This document shows positions 1 through 9,448 of a DNA stretch of 64,000 nt, one piece after another. The position numbers were made by a program, and so were the translations under genes. The stretch is from Medicago truncatula. Taxonomy: Eukaryota > Streptophyta > Magnoliopsida > Fabales > Fabaceae. The notes beneath the pieces were generated by a model, which saw only the letters and a list, made by a program, of their open reading frames with translations, had not been told where the DNA came from and ran no database searches. How positions within the stretch are numbered: the first letter of the stretch is position 1; the number at the start of each line of letters is the position of its first letter. The stretch covers positions 30,198,091 through 30,262,090 of the forward strand of contig NC_053044.1 of NCBI RefSeq assembly GCF_003473485.1. Direction: 5' to 3'.

Positions 1-677
1 TTCAAATTCTTTTGAATGACCATTATTTTAAATGAAGTTCATATATCTATTGAGCTCCACCGATTGTTTAGTTAAAAATAATAATAATTCATTCGTCTCA
101 TTGCACCCACCCAAATCCATCCAAACAAAACCATCCTTTGATTGGGTGTGGATGCATAATTTCTTCGATATTCAAAGCATGGGTGTCTTCAACCTCCTCC
201 AAACCCGTCTATTAATATAAAAAAAAAATTATATACATATATTTACTCATATTATTTATTATTAATTAAATATTATAGTATGATCTTATCCCAAAAGAAA
301 AACTAATTTCAGTAATATTTTATAATAGTTTAGTATTTATGATTTATCATATTAATTACAATAAATATGATTTTTAAATTATATATATGGTAGGAGAGGG
401 TGTAAGGTAAGGAAACCTGATTCCTATTTGGGATGAGGATCCCAACCTAAACAGAAAATGGATGTGTGTGAGTCTTTAAATTATTATTTATTTTTTAAAT
501 TTGGATACTGATAAACTATGTTAAACTATTGTATAAATTAAATCTATAAAATATTATATTTCTTAAAAGTAATGTATTAAATATCATAATGAATGAATAT
601 TCATTGAATTTTTATTTTTTCATAGAAAGTTTTCTTTTTTCTGAGTGATTATTCAATATTTTTTCGAATACAGTGTC
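1..677. other. AT-rich intergenic DNA upstream of the MADS-box gene
   Basis: I see no convincing gene. A 62-codon frame at 32-220 has no recognisable domain and lies in low-complexity DNA. The right end merges into the promoter of the MADS-box gene. Confidence 0.6.
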
Positions 678-685
678 TATAAAAG
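678..685 (+). promoter_or_regulatory. Probable TATA box of the MADS-box gene
   Basis: TATAAAAG lies 93 bp upstream of the ATG at 779, a usual distance once a leader of about 60 nt is allowed for. It is placed by sequence match only. Confidence 0.5.
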
Positions 686-778
686 CATAATAACTCGAGT
701 AATAAGAAAAGTATAACAAAAATCGTTTTCAGAATTTCTTTCTCGCTCATTTCTTTTTGTTTTTGAGTCATCACTACC

Positions 779-2785
779 ATGGGCAGAAAGAAGCTCAAAC
801 TTCAATACATAATCAATAAGTCAAAACGGATGGCAACATTCAGAAAAAGAACAGAAGGTTATAGATTAACTTTTCCTTAGTTTCAATTAAATCATACATT
901 ATCATTTCATATCATCACACATGTTTATTTTATTTTATTCATCCCATTGTAATTAAAATCTTTGATCTTCGGTGTGTGTTCCAAGGTATCTCTAGAACTT
1001 ATGCCCTTGAGGTCCCACTGTAAAACTAATTTTTCGTCGACATACATGATTGGACTCACACCATGTTGATGAAATAGTTACCTATTTATTGCCATTATAA
1101 ATAAATAAGAAATTAATATCGTTTTTTGAATCATATTTTACCAAAGTAGAAAAAATATTCATCTAAATGATCTAACTAGTGACATTGATTTTACTATACA
1201 ATTAGGGTATGTCGTCATTGCCACCAATGACTTACCCTATTATTTTGAAGATAAAAAAAGTAAAACCGTGGATAACAACCACAAGACTTTCATTCTTTTT
1301 TAAAAAATTGTTAATAAAAATTATTACTGCTATTAATGGTTTTTTATCTTTCATTTTTTCAAAAAGGGCAAAGTCAGTGGTAGCTGCTATGAGTGTCCCG
1401 AATCAAATAAAAGATTTAAATTGGTACAAAAAATTGAAAAACGTATAAAATCGATTATTGTTGGATACTTTTAGATTGTTTTTTTTTTGTTGTTGTGAAA
1501 ATCACTCATATCTCATCAGAATTCATATTCCTCTTTCAAAATAAATATATAAATTTAGGTATTTATTTGTAAACATTTAAAAATAAATAAGTGTGTATAT
1601 ATATATATGCACTCTCGTTCAATTTGGTTTGGTTTTGAAACGACGATAAGAACATCGATCAAATCCTAGAAGTTTTCATAAAATGATATCCAATAATATT
1701 ATATTTTGTATGATTATTTGTTTTTTAATTTATTTATAGCTTTGCAGTTTAATTTTGATTGTTTTAGATATGAATACCTATAGGGGTCACTGTCATTACA
1801 AATGGAAAAAATAAGATGTTAGTTGCAGTCCATGATTTTGATGTTTTTTTATATTTTATTTTATAAAACGTTAAGTTGTTGGTGGCAGTCATGACTTCCT
1901 CTAATTGTGTAATAAAAAAATTGTACTTGTTGATAATGTAGTTGAGTGTTTTTACTACTTAGTAAAAAATGTTTGAGGTTAGTAATTTTGTTTATTTTAA
2001 TACTAAAAAATATTAAAATTTTAAATTTATGCTTTAACTATTATTAGTAAATAGAAAACCTCTTATGTTTGGGTAAATTTTAATTTCCCTCCTCAGTTAT
2101 ATATCATTTATATATATGTTTTTCAATAGGTATAATGAAGAAGGCTAATGAATTGAGCACCCTTTGTGGGGTAGAGGTATGTGCAATAATCTATGGTGAA
2201 AACCATGGTCAAGCAGAAGTTTGGCCATCCGCGATAGGACTAGAACGTGTGTTGCACAAGTTTGAGAATTTGTCTGAACTCAAAAGAAACAAAAATATGG
2301 TGGATCTATATAGCTTTTGGATGCAAAGGATTGAAAAAGCCAAAGAGAAGTATGAGAAAGCAATGATGGAAAACAAGAAGGCGGAAATGACTAATTTTAT
2401 ACGTCAATTTATTCATACTCGTAACTATAATATTGGTGATCTGAGCTTAAATGATATCAATTATCTGACGACTTTAATTAATGACAATATGAAGGAAGTC
2501 GATCAGAGGTTGGATTCAATGGTAACCCAAGCCGATGAGCAGGTTGTAAATGGAGCTGAAGCTATAAAGGATGGAGATTTGTTGGCTAGTACAAACATTG
2601 CTCAAGTGCCGTTGAGTGGAGGAGATACGCTGAATAACATGGATGAGGTTGTTGATACCCATGGTTATGAGACTAACATGAATTATGGTTTGCAAAGTGA
2701 TGAGCAACTACCTATGGACTTCCTCATGCCACCATTTGATGATTTTGATTTTGATTTCGACCCAAATGGATTTGGATCTATCTAG
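779..2785 (+). CDS. Type I (M-gamma, AGL80-like) MADS-box protein, two exons
   Basis: Exon 1 is 779-857 and exon 2 is 2130-2785, giving 244 residues. Exon 1 encodes the first 26 residues of a MADS domain (MGRKKLKLQYI through KRTE). The glycine codon is split G|GT. Exon 2 continues with IMKKANELSTLCGVEVCAIIY and EVWPS, the signature of AGL80-type M-gamma proteins. Residues 60-110 are a charged helix-rich region. The C-terminus is an acidic, aromatic FDDFDFDFDPNGF tail. Such proteins are nuclear transcription factors, often acting in the female gametophyte and endosperm. The donor (GAAG|GTTATAG) and acceptor (TTTCAATAG|G) restore the reading frame exactly. An intron inside the MADS box is odd, because type I genes are mostly intronless. 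If unspliced, exon 1 would end six codons later and exon 2 would lack the DNA-binding arm, so the gene could also be a pseudogene split by an insertion. Confidence 0.75.
858..2129 (+). other. 1.27-kb intron inside the MADS box
   Basis: It begins GTTATAG and ends TTTCAATAG, is very AT-rich, and contains a 79-codon frame (1209-1448) without a recognisable domain. I found no terminal inverted repeats at its ends, so I cannot show it is a recent transposon insertion. Confidence 0.6.
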
Positions 2786-3398
2786 TCCATAATTCTCGTG
2801 AAAGTTTATGCTATGTTTAGTTACATTTTTGGCCTATGTCTCATGTTTCACTTTTTTTAGTTTATAATGTCTTAGACATTATGTGCGTCTTTAATAAGTT
2901 AGTCTCAGTGTGTGTCTGTTTCAAACATATAGTCCTTTTTTTATGTTATGTTTACTTTTAAAATGTTGGTGTTCATCAACATAAATAATAAAAATTCTCT
3001 TTTTGTGATTTATAAAAAAGAATATTATTAAAATTTAGGGAGTCCATATGATATTTCAACTCGTTATTGTTAGCTACCAGGAGTCCATCCAACAAAAACA
3101 CTTAAATCAACAAACAAACAATAGAAAAAATCTTCTAATGAACTATCTCCAATTTGTAAACACCTAAAACAAAAATAAATAATGAGTAAAACATTTAAAT
3201 ATGATAGATGAGTGGTAAAGAGGAAAAAGAACATCACATACAAAATGATGTCGGAGTAGAAACCTCGTGATGGAGGAAGAGTATGTAGCGGATAGCGACA
3301 AATAGCTATGAATAATGAAGTCATGAAATGTGTTTTCATCGAGATGGGAGGTTGGAGAGGGAGGGAAAGAAAGTTGGGTGAAGCATATGAGTTAAAAA
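2786..3398. other. MADS-box gene 3' flank
   Basis: This holds the probable 3' UTR (to about 3000) and AT-rich DNA. Minus-strand frames at 3070-3524 have no domain I recognise. Confidence 0.5.
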
Positions 3399-3406
3399 AG
3401 TGGGTT

Positions 3407-4325
3407 TAGGAGTGGCAAAAAAATTCGTGCCCACAGGTATCTGCAGATAAAATCCGTCATGGACACAGGGCGGGTAGCTAAATGGATACCCGTGGATATA
3501 ATAAACGGATATTAATCTATCCATTACTTTATGGACACTGACACATATTTGATGATAATTGTGCTAACGGGTATCCATACTCATTAATAAATTAAGTAAA
3601 TTACTAAAATATTCATGTGTATATATATAAGAGTTGGGTGTCTCAAAAAAACCCTAATTTACTATGTGTACGGCGCTCTTCTCTATTCTTTCTCACTAAA
3701 TTCTTTCAAAAATTTATCTTCCTCTCCTCTACTTTTGCGATCAGGTTTTCCTTCTCCTTCATCTCTTTTTTTTTCCTCTTATTTTCCTTAGCATAATTAC
3801 TTGTTAAAGATTTTAGAATTTAAGGCTTTCTAATTTTAGAGGAATAAACTAATATTTCAATTGATAATATATATTATACCAACCTTTAGTTTATAACATC
3901 AATCAATTATCAAACTAATTATCATCTTTTTGGATGTTTTTATCCTTATATTTTATTTCAAGAATTTATATGGATTTTGTAAGAATCATATTCATTATGA
4001 TATGATGGATTTGCTTGAGATTATGTAAGAATCATGATTTTTGTTAGATTATGGTATGAATTTTGAAATTTGAATGGAATATGTTTTGTACGGATCTTTA
4101 AAGGTTGAAGTTTGTAGATAATTAAAAAGTATTTTTTTATACAAAAAAATTAATACAAAAATCCATGGGTACCCACGAATATCCATGGGTATCTAAATAC
4201 TCGTGGGTTACCCGTATAGAGATACCCGCACGGGTAAAGGGGCGGGCGCGAGTACCATATTTATCCAACGGGGCGGGGACATATATCATACTATCCGTAA
4301 CCATGGATACCCATTGACTTCCCTA
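3407..4325. mobile_element. Non-autonomous hAT-type element, 919 bp
   Basis: The element is bounded by AGTGGGTT at 3399-3406 and 4326-4333, an exact 8-bp target duplication as hAT elements make. The ends are imperfect inverted repeats (TAGGAGTGGCAA at the left; the right end read on the other strand is TAGGGAAGTCAA). Subterminal regions on both sides are rich in GGGTA/TACCC words (GGATACCCGTGG, ACCCACGAATATCC). There is no transposase. The inner part at about 3650-3770 looks like a plant promoter/leader and may be captured host DNA. Confidence 0.8.
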
Positions 4326-4474
4326 AGTGGGTTAAACCATCATGGAAAATATGCATTATTGGAAAAATAAATAACAATATTAATTATGAAATAGACATTA
4401 ATGTGACCGTTACAAATACTACATTATGACTAATCGGATGGTGTGTCAGGCATAAGAGGTTAAACTCTCACAAT

Positions 4475-5135
4475 TAGAGCTGTATACGGGCCGGCCCGTT
4501 TAGCCCGAATAAATATAGGGTTTGGGTCTAAAATATTGAGCCCGAATTTTAATAGGGCTTTTTAGCCCGGCCCTTAAAAGTCCGGTACCCGTTAGGGCTA
4601 GCCCGAACGGGCCGCGGGTAGCCCGTTAGCCCGCATAACAAAAAAACATTCTATAAATTATATATATATATTTCAAATAATTATTTACTTAGTTGATTAT
4701 CAAAGTAAAAAATAAAAGTGAAAATTCAATGAATTAACACAAATATAAATGTAATATAAAATTATACTTATTCATTTCGTTATTTATAGTTATAAAGATC
4801 GAATATATAAATATCTATAACCATAACATATCTAATTTATTTAAAATCATTTTCCTCGTCATTTTAGTTTACGAATTTTGTACGAAAATGTTTACAATTT
4901 ATTTTTGTGCTAGACATTATTTAAACATATTAAAAATATTATTTATAAAAAAATTATAAGTGTTTTATAGTACTTTTTTAAAATAAAAAAAAATATAACT
5001 TTTAATATGGGCCGGTCCGTGTAGGGCCGGGCTCGGGTAGTATATTTCAAGCCCGTTTTTTCAACTGGGTTTTTTGGCCCAGCCCGCTAAAGCCCGAAGC
5101 CCGCTAGGTCCGGGCCGCCCGTTTTGACAGCTCTA
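4475..5135. mobile_element. Non-autonomous hAT-type element rich in GGCCCG words, 661 bp
   Basis: It has perfect 9-bp terminal inverted repeats (TAGAGCTGT / ACAGCTCTA) and an exact 8-bp target duplication, CTCACAAT, at 4467-4474 and 5136-5143. Both subterminal zones are packed with GCCCG/CGGGC words (GGGCCGG, TAGCCCG), while the centre is AT-rich and non-coding. Clustered subterminal words of this kind are typical transposase-binding regions. Confidence 0.88.
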
Positions 5136-5143
5136 CTCACAAT

Positions 5144-5851
5144 GTAGTGAAATACAATTCAAATTAGACCCAAATTGCAAAAATATAGATGTATCAGTTA
5201 ATGACAATCATACTCATATTTTGATAACCACGAAAGAATCTGTCCCCCAACACGGTGACGAATCCACACACCAATTGTTTATTGTGATAAACAACAGAAA
5301 ACACACGACCATTTCTAGCCAAACAATTTAAAGCTCCAGAACGCATGATGAACTCAGATCGAGGGTTGAATTCAAAATGATGATTTAACCAGAGCTTAAG
5401 GTACAAATGAAAACTGGCAATATGCGACCAAGGATGGAAACAGCTGCTTACTCTACCCCATTTGTGGTTTGGGGTGTCATCATCAGCCGAAAAGTGCTGA
5501 AAACTCATCGACACAAAAATAATGAATTATGAAAATGTGAGACATGCAGAGACCAGATCCAAAACTAGATATGAAACAAACATAACCAAATCATCAAGAA
5601 CCACAAACCAACCAATTAGGCCAAAAGTAGAACCTACACAAATCACCACGTTCTAAGAAAATGACGACTAACCAAAGGGGACGACAAGGTAGAAGGCGGA
5701 CAAACGACCCTGACGAAAAGGCACAATTGTGCAAAGGGAGGATCTCGTCCCACCACTACCTCAAGAGGCTACATTGCGAGCTTGAAGGTTGGATTGATAG
5801 GGACAAGTGTTACGAGAGATATATAGAGAGGTCATAGAGAAGGGTATTAGG
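5144..5851. other. Intergenic DNA with an unassigned minus-strand frame
   Basis: A 106-codon minus-strand frame (5194-5514) shows no domain I can name, and its codon use does not look like that of the window's real genes. It may be a gene relic. Nothing else is supported. Confidence 0.4.
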
Positions 5852-6062
5852 GAGCAAAAACATGTTTGGGAAAAACCTCATTATAATCGCCGCCGCATCA
5901 GAGAAATTCAGTAACTGAATCGCCGAACCACGACAGACCTCCATAAATGAAAGATCGGCAGCCGCAGATGACGAAGATAAACCGGAGAAAACACGATCAC
6001 GTAGACGCCGTTCACTCGGAAACAGAATCTTCAGAGCAAAAACATGTTTGGGAAAAACCTCA
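5852..6062 (-). pseudogene. Antisense EXO70 fragment between 29-bp direct repeats
   Basis: Positions 5885-6040 are the reverse complement of 15074-15228 in the EXO70 gene (about residues 268-319). I count two differences, so identity is near 99%. The fragment has no start or stop of its own. It is flanked by two identical 29-bp copies beginning GAGCAAAAACATG, at 5852-5880 and 6034-6062. Only a four-base TTAT join separates the left repeat from the copied piece. Short matches (GAGCAA, AATCGCC) lie at the junctions. The layout suggests a break repaired with DNA copied from EXO70 plus duplication of the break ends. It is not a functional gene. Confidence 0.85.
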
Positions 6063-6272
6063 CTAGAAAGTAATATGTTTGATGTAAAATATAATATACT
6101 AAAAATTAACGTTACAAAATGATAAAAATTGCTTTTAATTTTAAACTTGATTCGAATACACAAATTTATAATTCACCTTATTTTTACAAGAATGTACGCA
6201 AACGTAAGTCCCTTTATTTACAAGTAACTTTTTTTTTTTGTACAAATTTACAAATAACTTTTAAGGGAAATG

Positions 6273-6430
6273 TTAACTAGGGTTCAGAGGCACTCTTTAA
6301 ACACTTTAAATGGTAAATTTTATATGAAAAGTTATGTAATAAATGCATTGAAAATTGTAATAGTTGACTTTTTTAAAAGAATAATTTTTCACATTTGGGA
6401 TGCTTAAAGAGTGCCAGGACCCAACTTTTA
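6273..6430. mobile_element. Small MITE-like element
   Basis: Inverted ends GGGTTCAGAGGCACTCTTTAA (left, shown in part) and TTAAAGAGTGCCAGGACCC (right) enclose about 100 bp of AT-rich DNA. Target duplication not resolved, so the outer limits are approximate. Confidence 0.5.
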
Positions 6431-6557
6431 ATCATAGTCAATCGTTTTTATGGAGTGATTGTCATAATATTTGACACATTTTTCAAAAATTTCTTTACAA
6501 AATATGAAGGCTAGCTTAAACATAATTTGACTAAAAGGTAGGTAAAAAAATATCGAT

Positions 6558-6666
6558 GAATGTTTTTGGTCTAATAATCTAACATGTTTAACAATAATAA
6601 TAATCTAATATTTGATTAGAAAATTATTAGTGCTAAACATGTTAGATTATTAGACCAAAAACATTC
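6558..6666. repeat. Perfect 33-bp inverted repeat with 43-bp loop
   Basis: The arms at 6558-6590 (beginning GAATGTTTTTGG) and 6634-6666 are exact reverse complements. This would fold as a strong hairpin, and is either a small MITE or a foldback duplication. It stands just left of the LTR element. Confidence 0.8.
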
Positions 6667-6815
6667 AATCAAAATCAATTACTAGATAAAATTAAACTTC
6701 AATCATATTAGTGACTGAAAGCGAACTGTCCTACCTTTGCTTTTTCCTATCATTTATGGTGGTTGAACTCTTTATCTTGTCTGGATATTTATCTGTAATG
6801 AGGTGATTTTGTCAT

Positions 6816-7125
6816 TGTACTTGCAGAAAAAGTACAATAAGGATTCTAGGGTTAAGAATCGTCTATTAGGGTTTAGACTGAATATTGGATACTTGAGAGT
6901 GTTCTCAAGGGTGGTATTTATAGCTTTCTATGGGCTTGAGTTTTGGTTGCTTAGTCTTCAAGTAATAGGGGTATTTAGGCCTTTTGGGCGGTTTCTAGAA
7001 GGTTAGAAAGGCGGCTTCTGCGCTTTGGGCTTTTGGGCTCTCTTCAAGGGCGCTAAGCCCTTTTTGAGGGTCTAAGAAGCCCTTTTGGAGGTCTCTTAGG
7101 TCCTTAGGAATATTATGACGGTCCA
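6816..7125 (-). repeat. 3' LTR of the LARD-like element
   Basis: 310 bp, matching 13425-13729. On the minus strand it begins TGGACCGTCATAATATTCC and ends at AAGTACA. Confidence 0.88.
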
Positions 7126-7385
7126 CAGCCCCCAAGCACAAGTCTTGGTACAAGGCGTGGTGCTTTAGAGCTAAAGAATAGATTTAGGCGGGTTTTGAAG
7201 TCTGTAGCGTGGCGACTTCTTATAGGATAACGCGCCCAATCTTCACAGACTTTCTGAAGAACCTCTTAGGTCCCTACAGATGGTGTTTAAGTCCTTCCTG
7301 TGGGTCCCTAAACTCTTAGGAATATAATGACGGTCCACAGCCCCCAAGCACAAGTCTTGGTACAAGGCGTGGTGCTTTAGAAGCT
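7101..7385 (-). repeat. Duplicated polypurine tract and LTR edge
   Basis: About 70 bp covering the LTR edge and polypurine tract (GACGGTCCACAGCCCCCAAG on the + strand) occurs at about 7101-7173 and again at 7314-7385. The inner copy carries only the first 25 or so bases of the LTR. Confidence 0.75.
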
Positions 7386-7678
7386 TACGAATTACTTAGA
7401 ATATACTTCTTCCCTGTACTAGATGCTTTTCAGAAGCATCTGGAATTTCATGAGGGCGACTACCCTTTGTGGTGCTTTTGATCGCAATTGATTAATGTAA
7501 ATCGCAAGACGGTCCTCGCCGTTTATACTCTTTGTGAACAAATTTTGCTCATGAGAAAAGAATCATTAACCTCTTTGATTACTTATGGATCTTCTTCTTT
7601 TTTTTTCTTTTTTTTTTCTTTCACTGGGTCGCCGAGTCAGAGCCTTTAAAAAAGGTTAACCCTTTCAAGGGCGTTTTG

Positions 7679-8076
7679 TCGATTTGAATATATCGGGCCG
7701 CCTTTAAAAGGTCGGACAATCGATTTGAAAATATCGGGCCGCCTTTAACAGGTCGGACAGTCGATTTAAAATATCGGGCCGCGTTGATAGGCGGACATTC
7801 GATTTGAATATATCGGGCCGCCTTTAACAGGTCGGACAGTCGATTTAAAAATATCGGGCCGCGTTGATAGGCGGACAGTCAATTTGAATATATCGGGCCG
7901 CCTTTAACAGGTCGGACAGTCGATTTAAAATATCGGGCCGCCTTTAACAGGTCGGACAGTCGATTTAAAATATCGGACCGCGTTGATAGGCGGACAGTCG
8001 ATTTGAATATATCGGGCCGCGTTGACAGGCGGATTGTCGATTTGAATATATCGGGCCGCCTTTGATAAGCGGACGG
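7679..8076. repeat. Tandem array, about ten 38-41 bp units
   Basis: Each unit starts TCGATTT(G)AA, continues ATATCGGGCCGC, and ends in one of two variants (CTTTAACAGGTCGGACAG or GTTGATAGGCGGACAG), partly alternating. In the minus-strand sense it lies in the 3' non-coding part of the LTR element, as known for Tat/Ogre-type plant retrotransposons. Confidence 0.85.
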
Positions 8077-9332
8077 TCGATTCTTCTTCTTATAAAAAAC
8101 CTGCAAAACAAATCTCAAAGGTCGAAAAGGTTATTTTAGAATATAACTCCGCGTTTCATCTTTATGTTTTTCATGGCGGGACTGTTGCTTCAATGCTCGT
8201 TTAATTATGGCGTGTTGATTGGCGAGTTCTCTCCTTTCATTCATCTAGCCTTTGGCGGGTTTGTTAGTATCCCAACCTTGTTTTATCTGAAATATAACAA
8301 TTCTTCCAAACTTCCAAAGTAATCAGTATTATAAATAAACGAGTCATTTAATCATATGCAATCATATTTCTCTTAACTTCCAAACTAACTATACTTAGTC
8401 TTCTTTTATTTAACTCGCCTATACTTTGTATTTCTCTTCCTTTTCCTCTTAATTCTTCTAAAATGAGATTAAATATCTTATGCAGCTTTTCCTTCTTTTT
8501 TTTGTTCTTCTACTAACTCATGACTATCTTGCCCATTAACTTGCCATGCTCCTATACATTCGAACTAACTCACTCCACTCCATTATATTATATCTTTACT
8601 TCATCCTATAAACTTGGAATTAAGTTTTCTTCTCAATTTTATTCTTCTGTGTGTCGATTTTGTCCAATCTCTTATTACTTCATTGTTTATGTTCTTGCTA
8701 AACAATTAGTTCAGTTCACAGAGTAAATGATATATGAAAGGGGTTTCCAGAAAAGAGTGGTGGGTCACTTGGATCTCTTAAACACCAAGACCTTCCTCGA
8801 TAGAATTCCTCATATGTAACCTTCTAGCCATACTGCACTTTACTCCTGCCACCGGATACCTACAGTAATATTTCCTCTATCTACTTCATTTATCCGTTAA
8901 AAGGTGCTGAAATAATTAAGCTATTGACGAAGTATGTAATTCGAATAAGTAAAAACTACCACTATGCTACTCTCTACCTTTTTCTATTAAATTGTGACTA
9001 AGTCGCCTATTTTATTGTTCACCTAAAGCAAAGTTGACCATCCACGTAATATATACATAATCTATAGTTCATATGCACCGAAAACATATGTGAAAGTGGA
9101 GATAACATCATAAAGTGACGTGTAGCATTTATGCTCCGAGAGGAACGTATGATAATCAAATTAAGCGAGTTCTATGTATTAATTGAGGAAATATAGAATC
9201 TGGATGGTTTTCTTTAATATGCATATATGTACCTTGTCATTAATTTTCTTTTGAATGGTGCCGCTTCGGTCCTCGCTGCTTTGAGCATTTATCCGGGTTC
9301 ATTCCTCATGATTGTATATGATATCCGCCTGG
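8077..9332. other. Internal non-coding part of the LARD-like element
   Basis: No frame with a recognisable domain. I read it as the central spacer of the LTR element, cut at 9333-9340 by the hAT insertion. Confidence 0.6.
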
Positions 9333-9448
9333 TATGTTGTCAGGGGCGGATCTAGACATTGCATATTAGTGTGGCAAAATTTTTAAAGAAACTATAATAA
9401 AATTATACTAAAAATAATATATAAACATTTAACCATACATTTGTTAAA

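Noticed and set aside
5810-6163. 117-codon frame resembling EXO70
   Set aside because: Only the middle third is EXO70, as an antisense inserted fragment; it has no start, stop or promoter of its own.
7879-8118. Minus-strand frame with repeated RPDIFKSTVRLSTR
   Set aside because: It is a by-product of the 38-41 bp tandem array in the LTR element.
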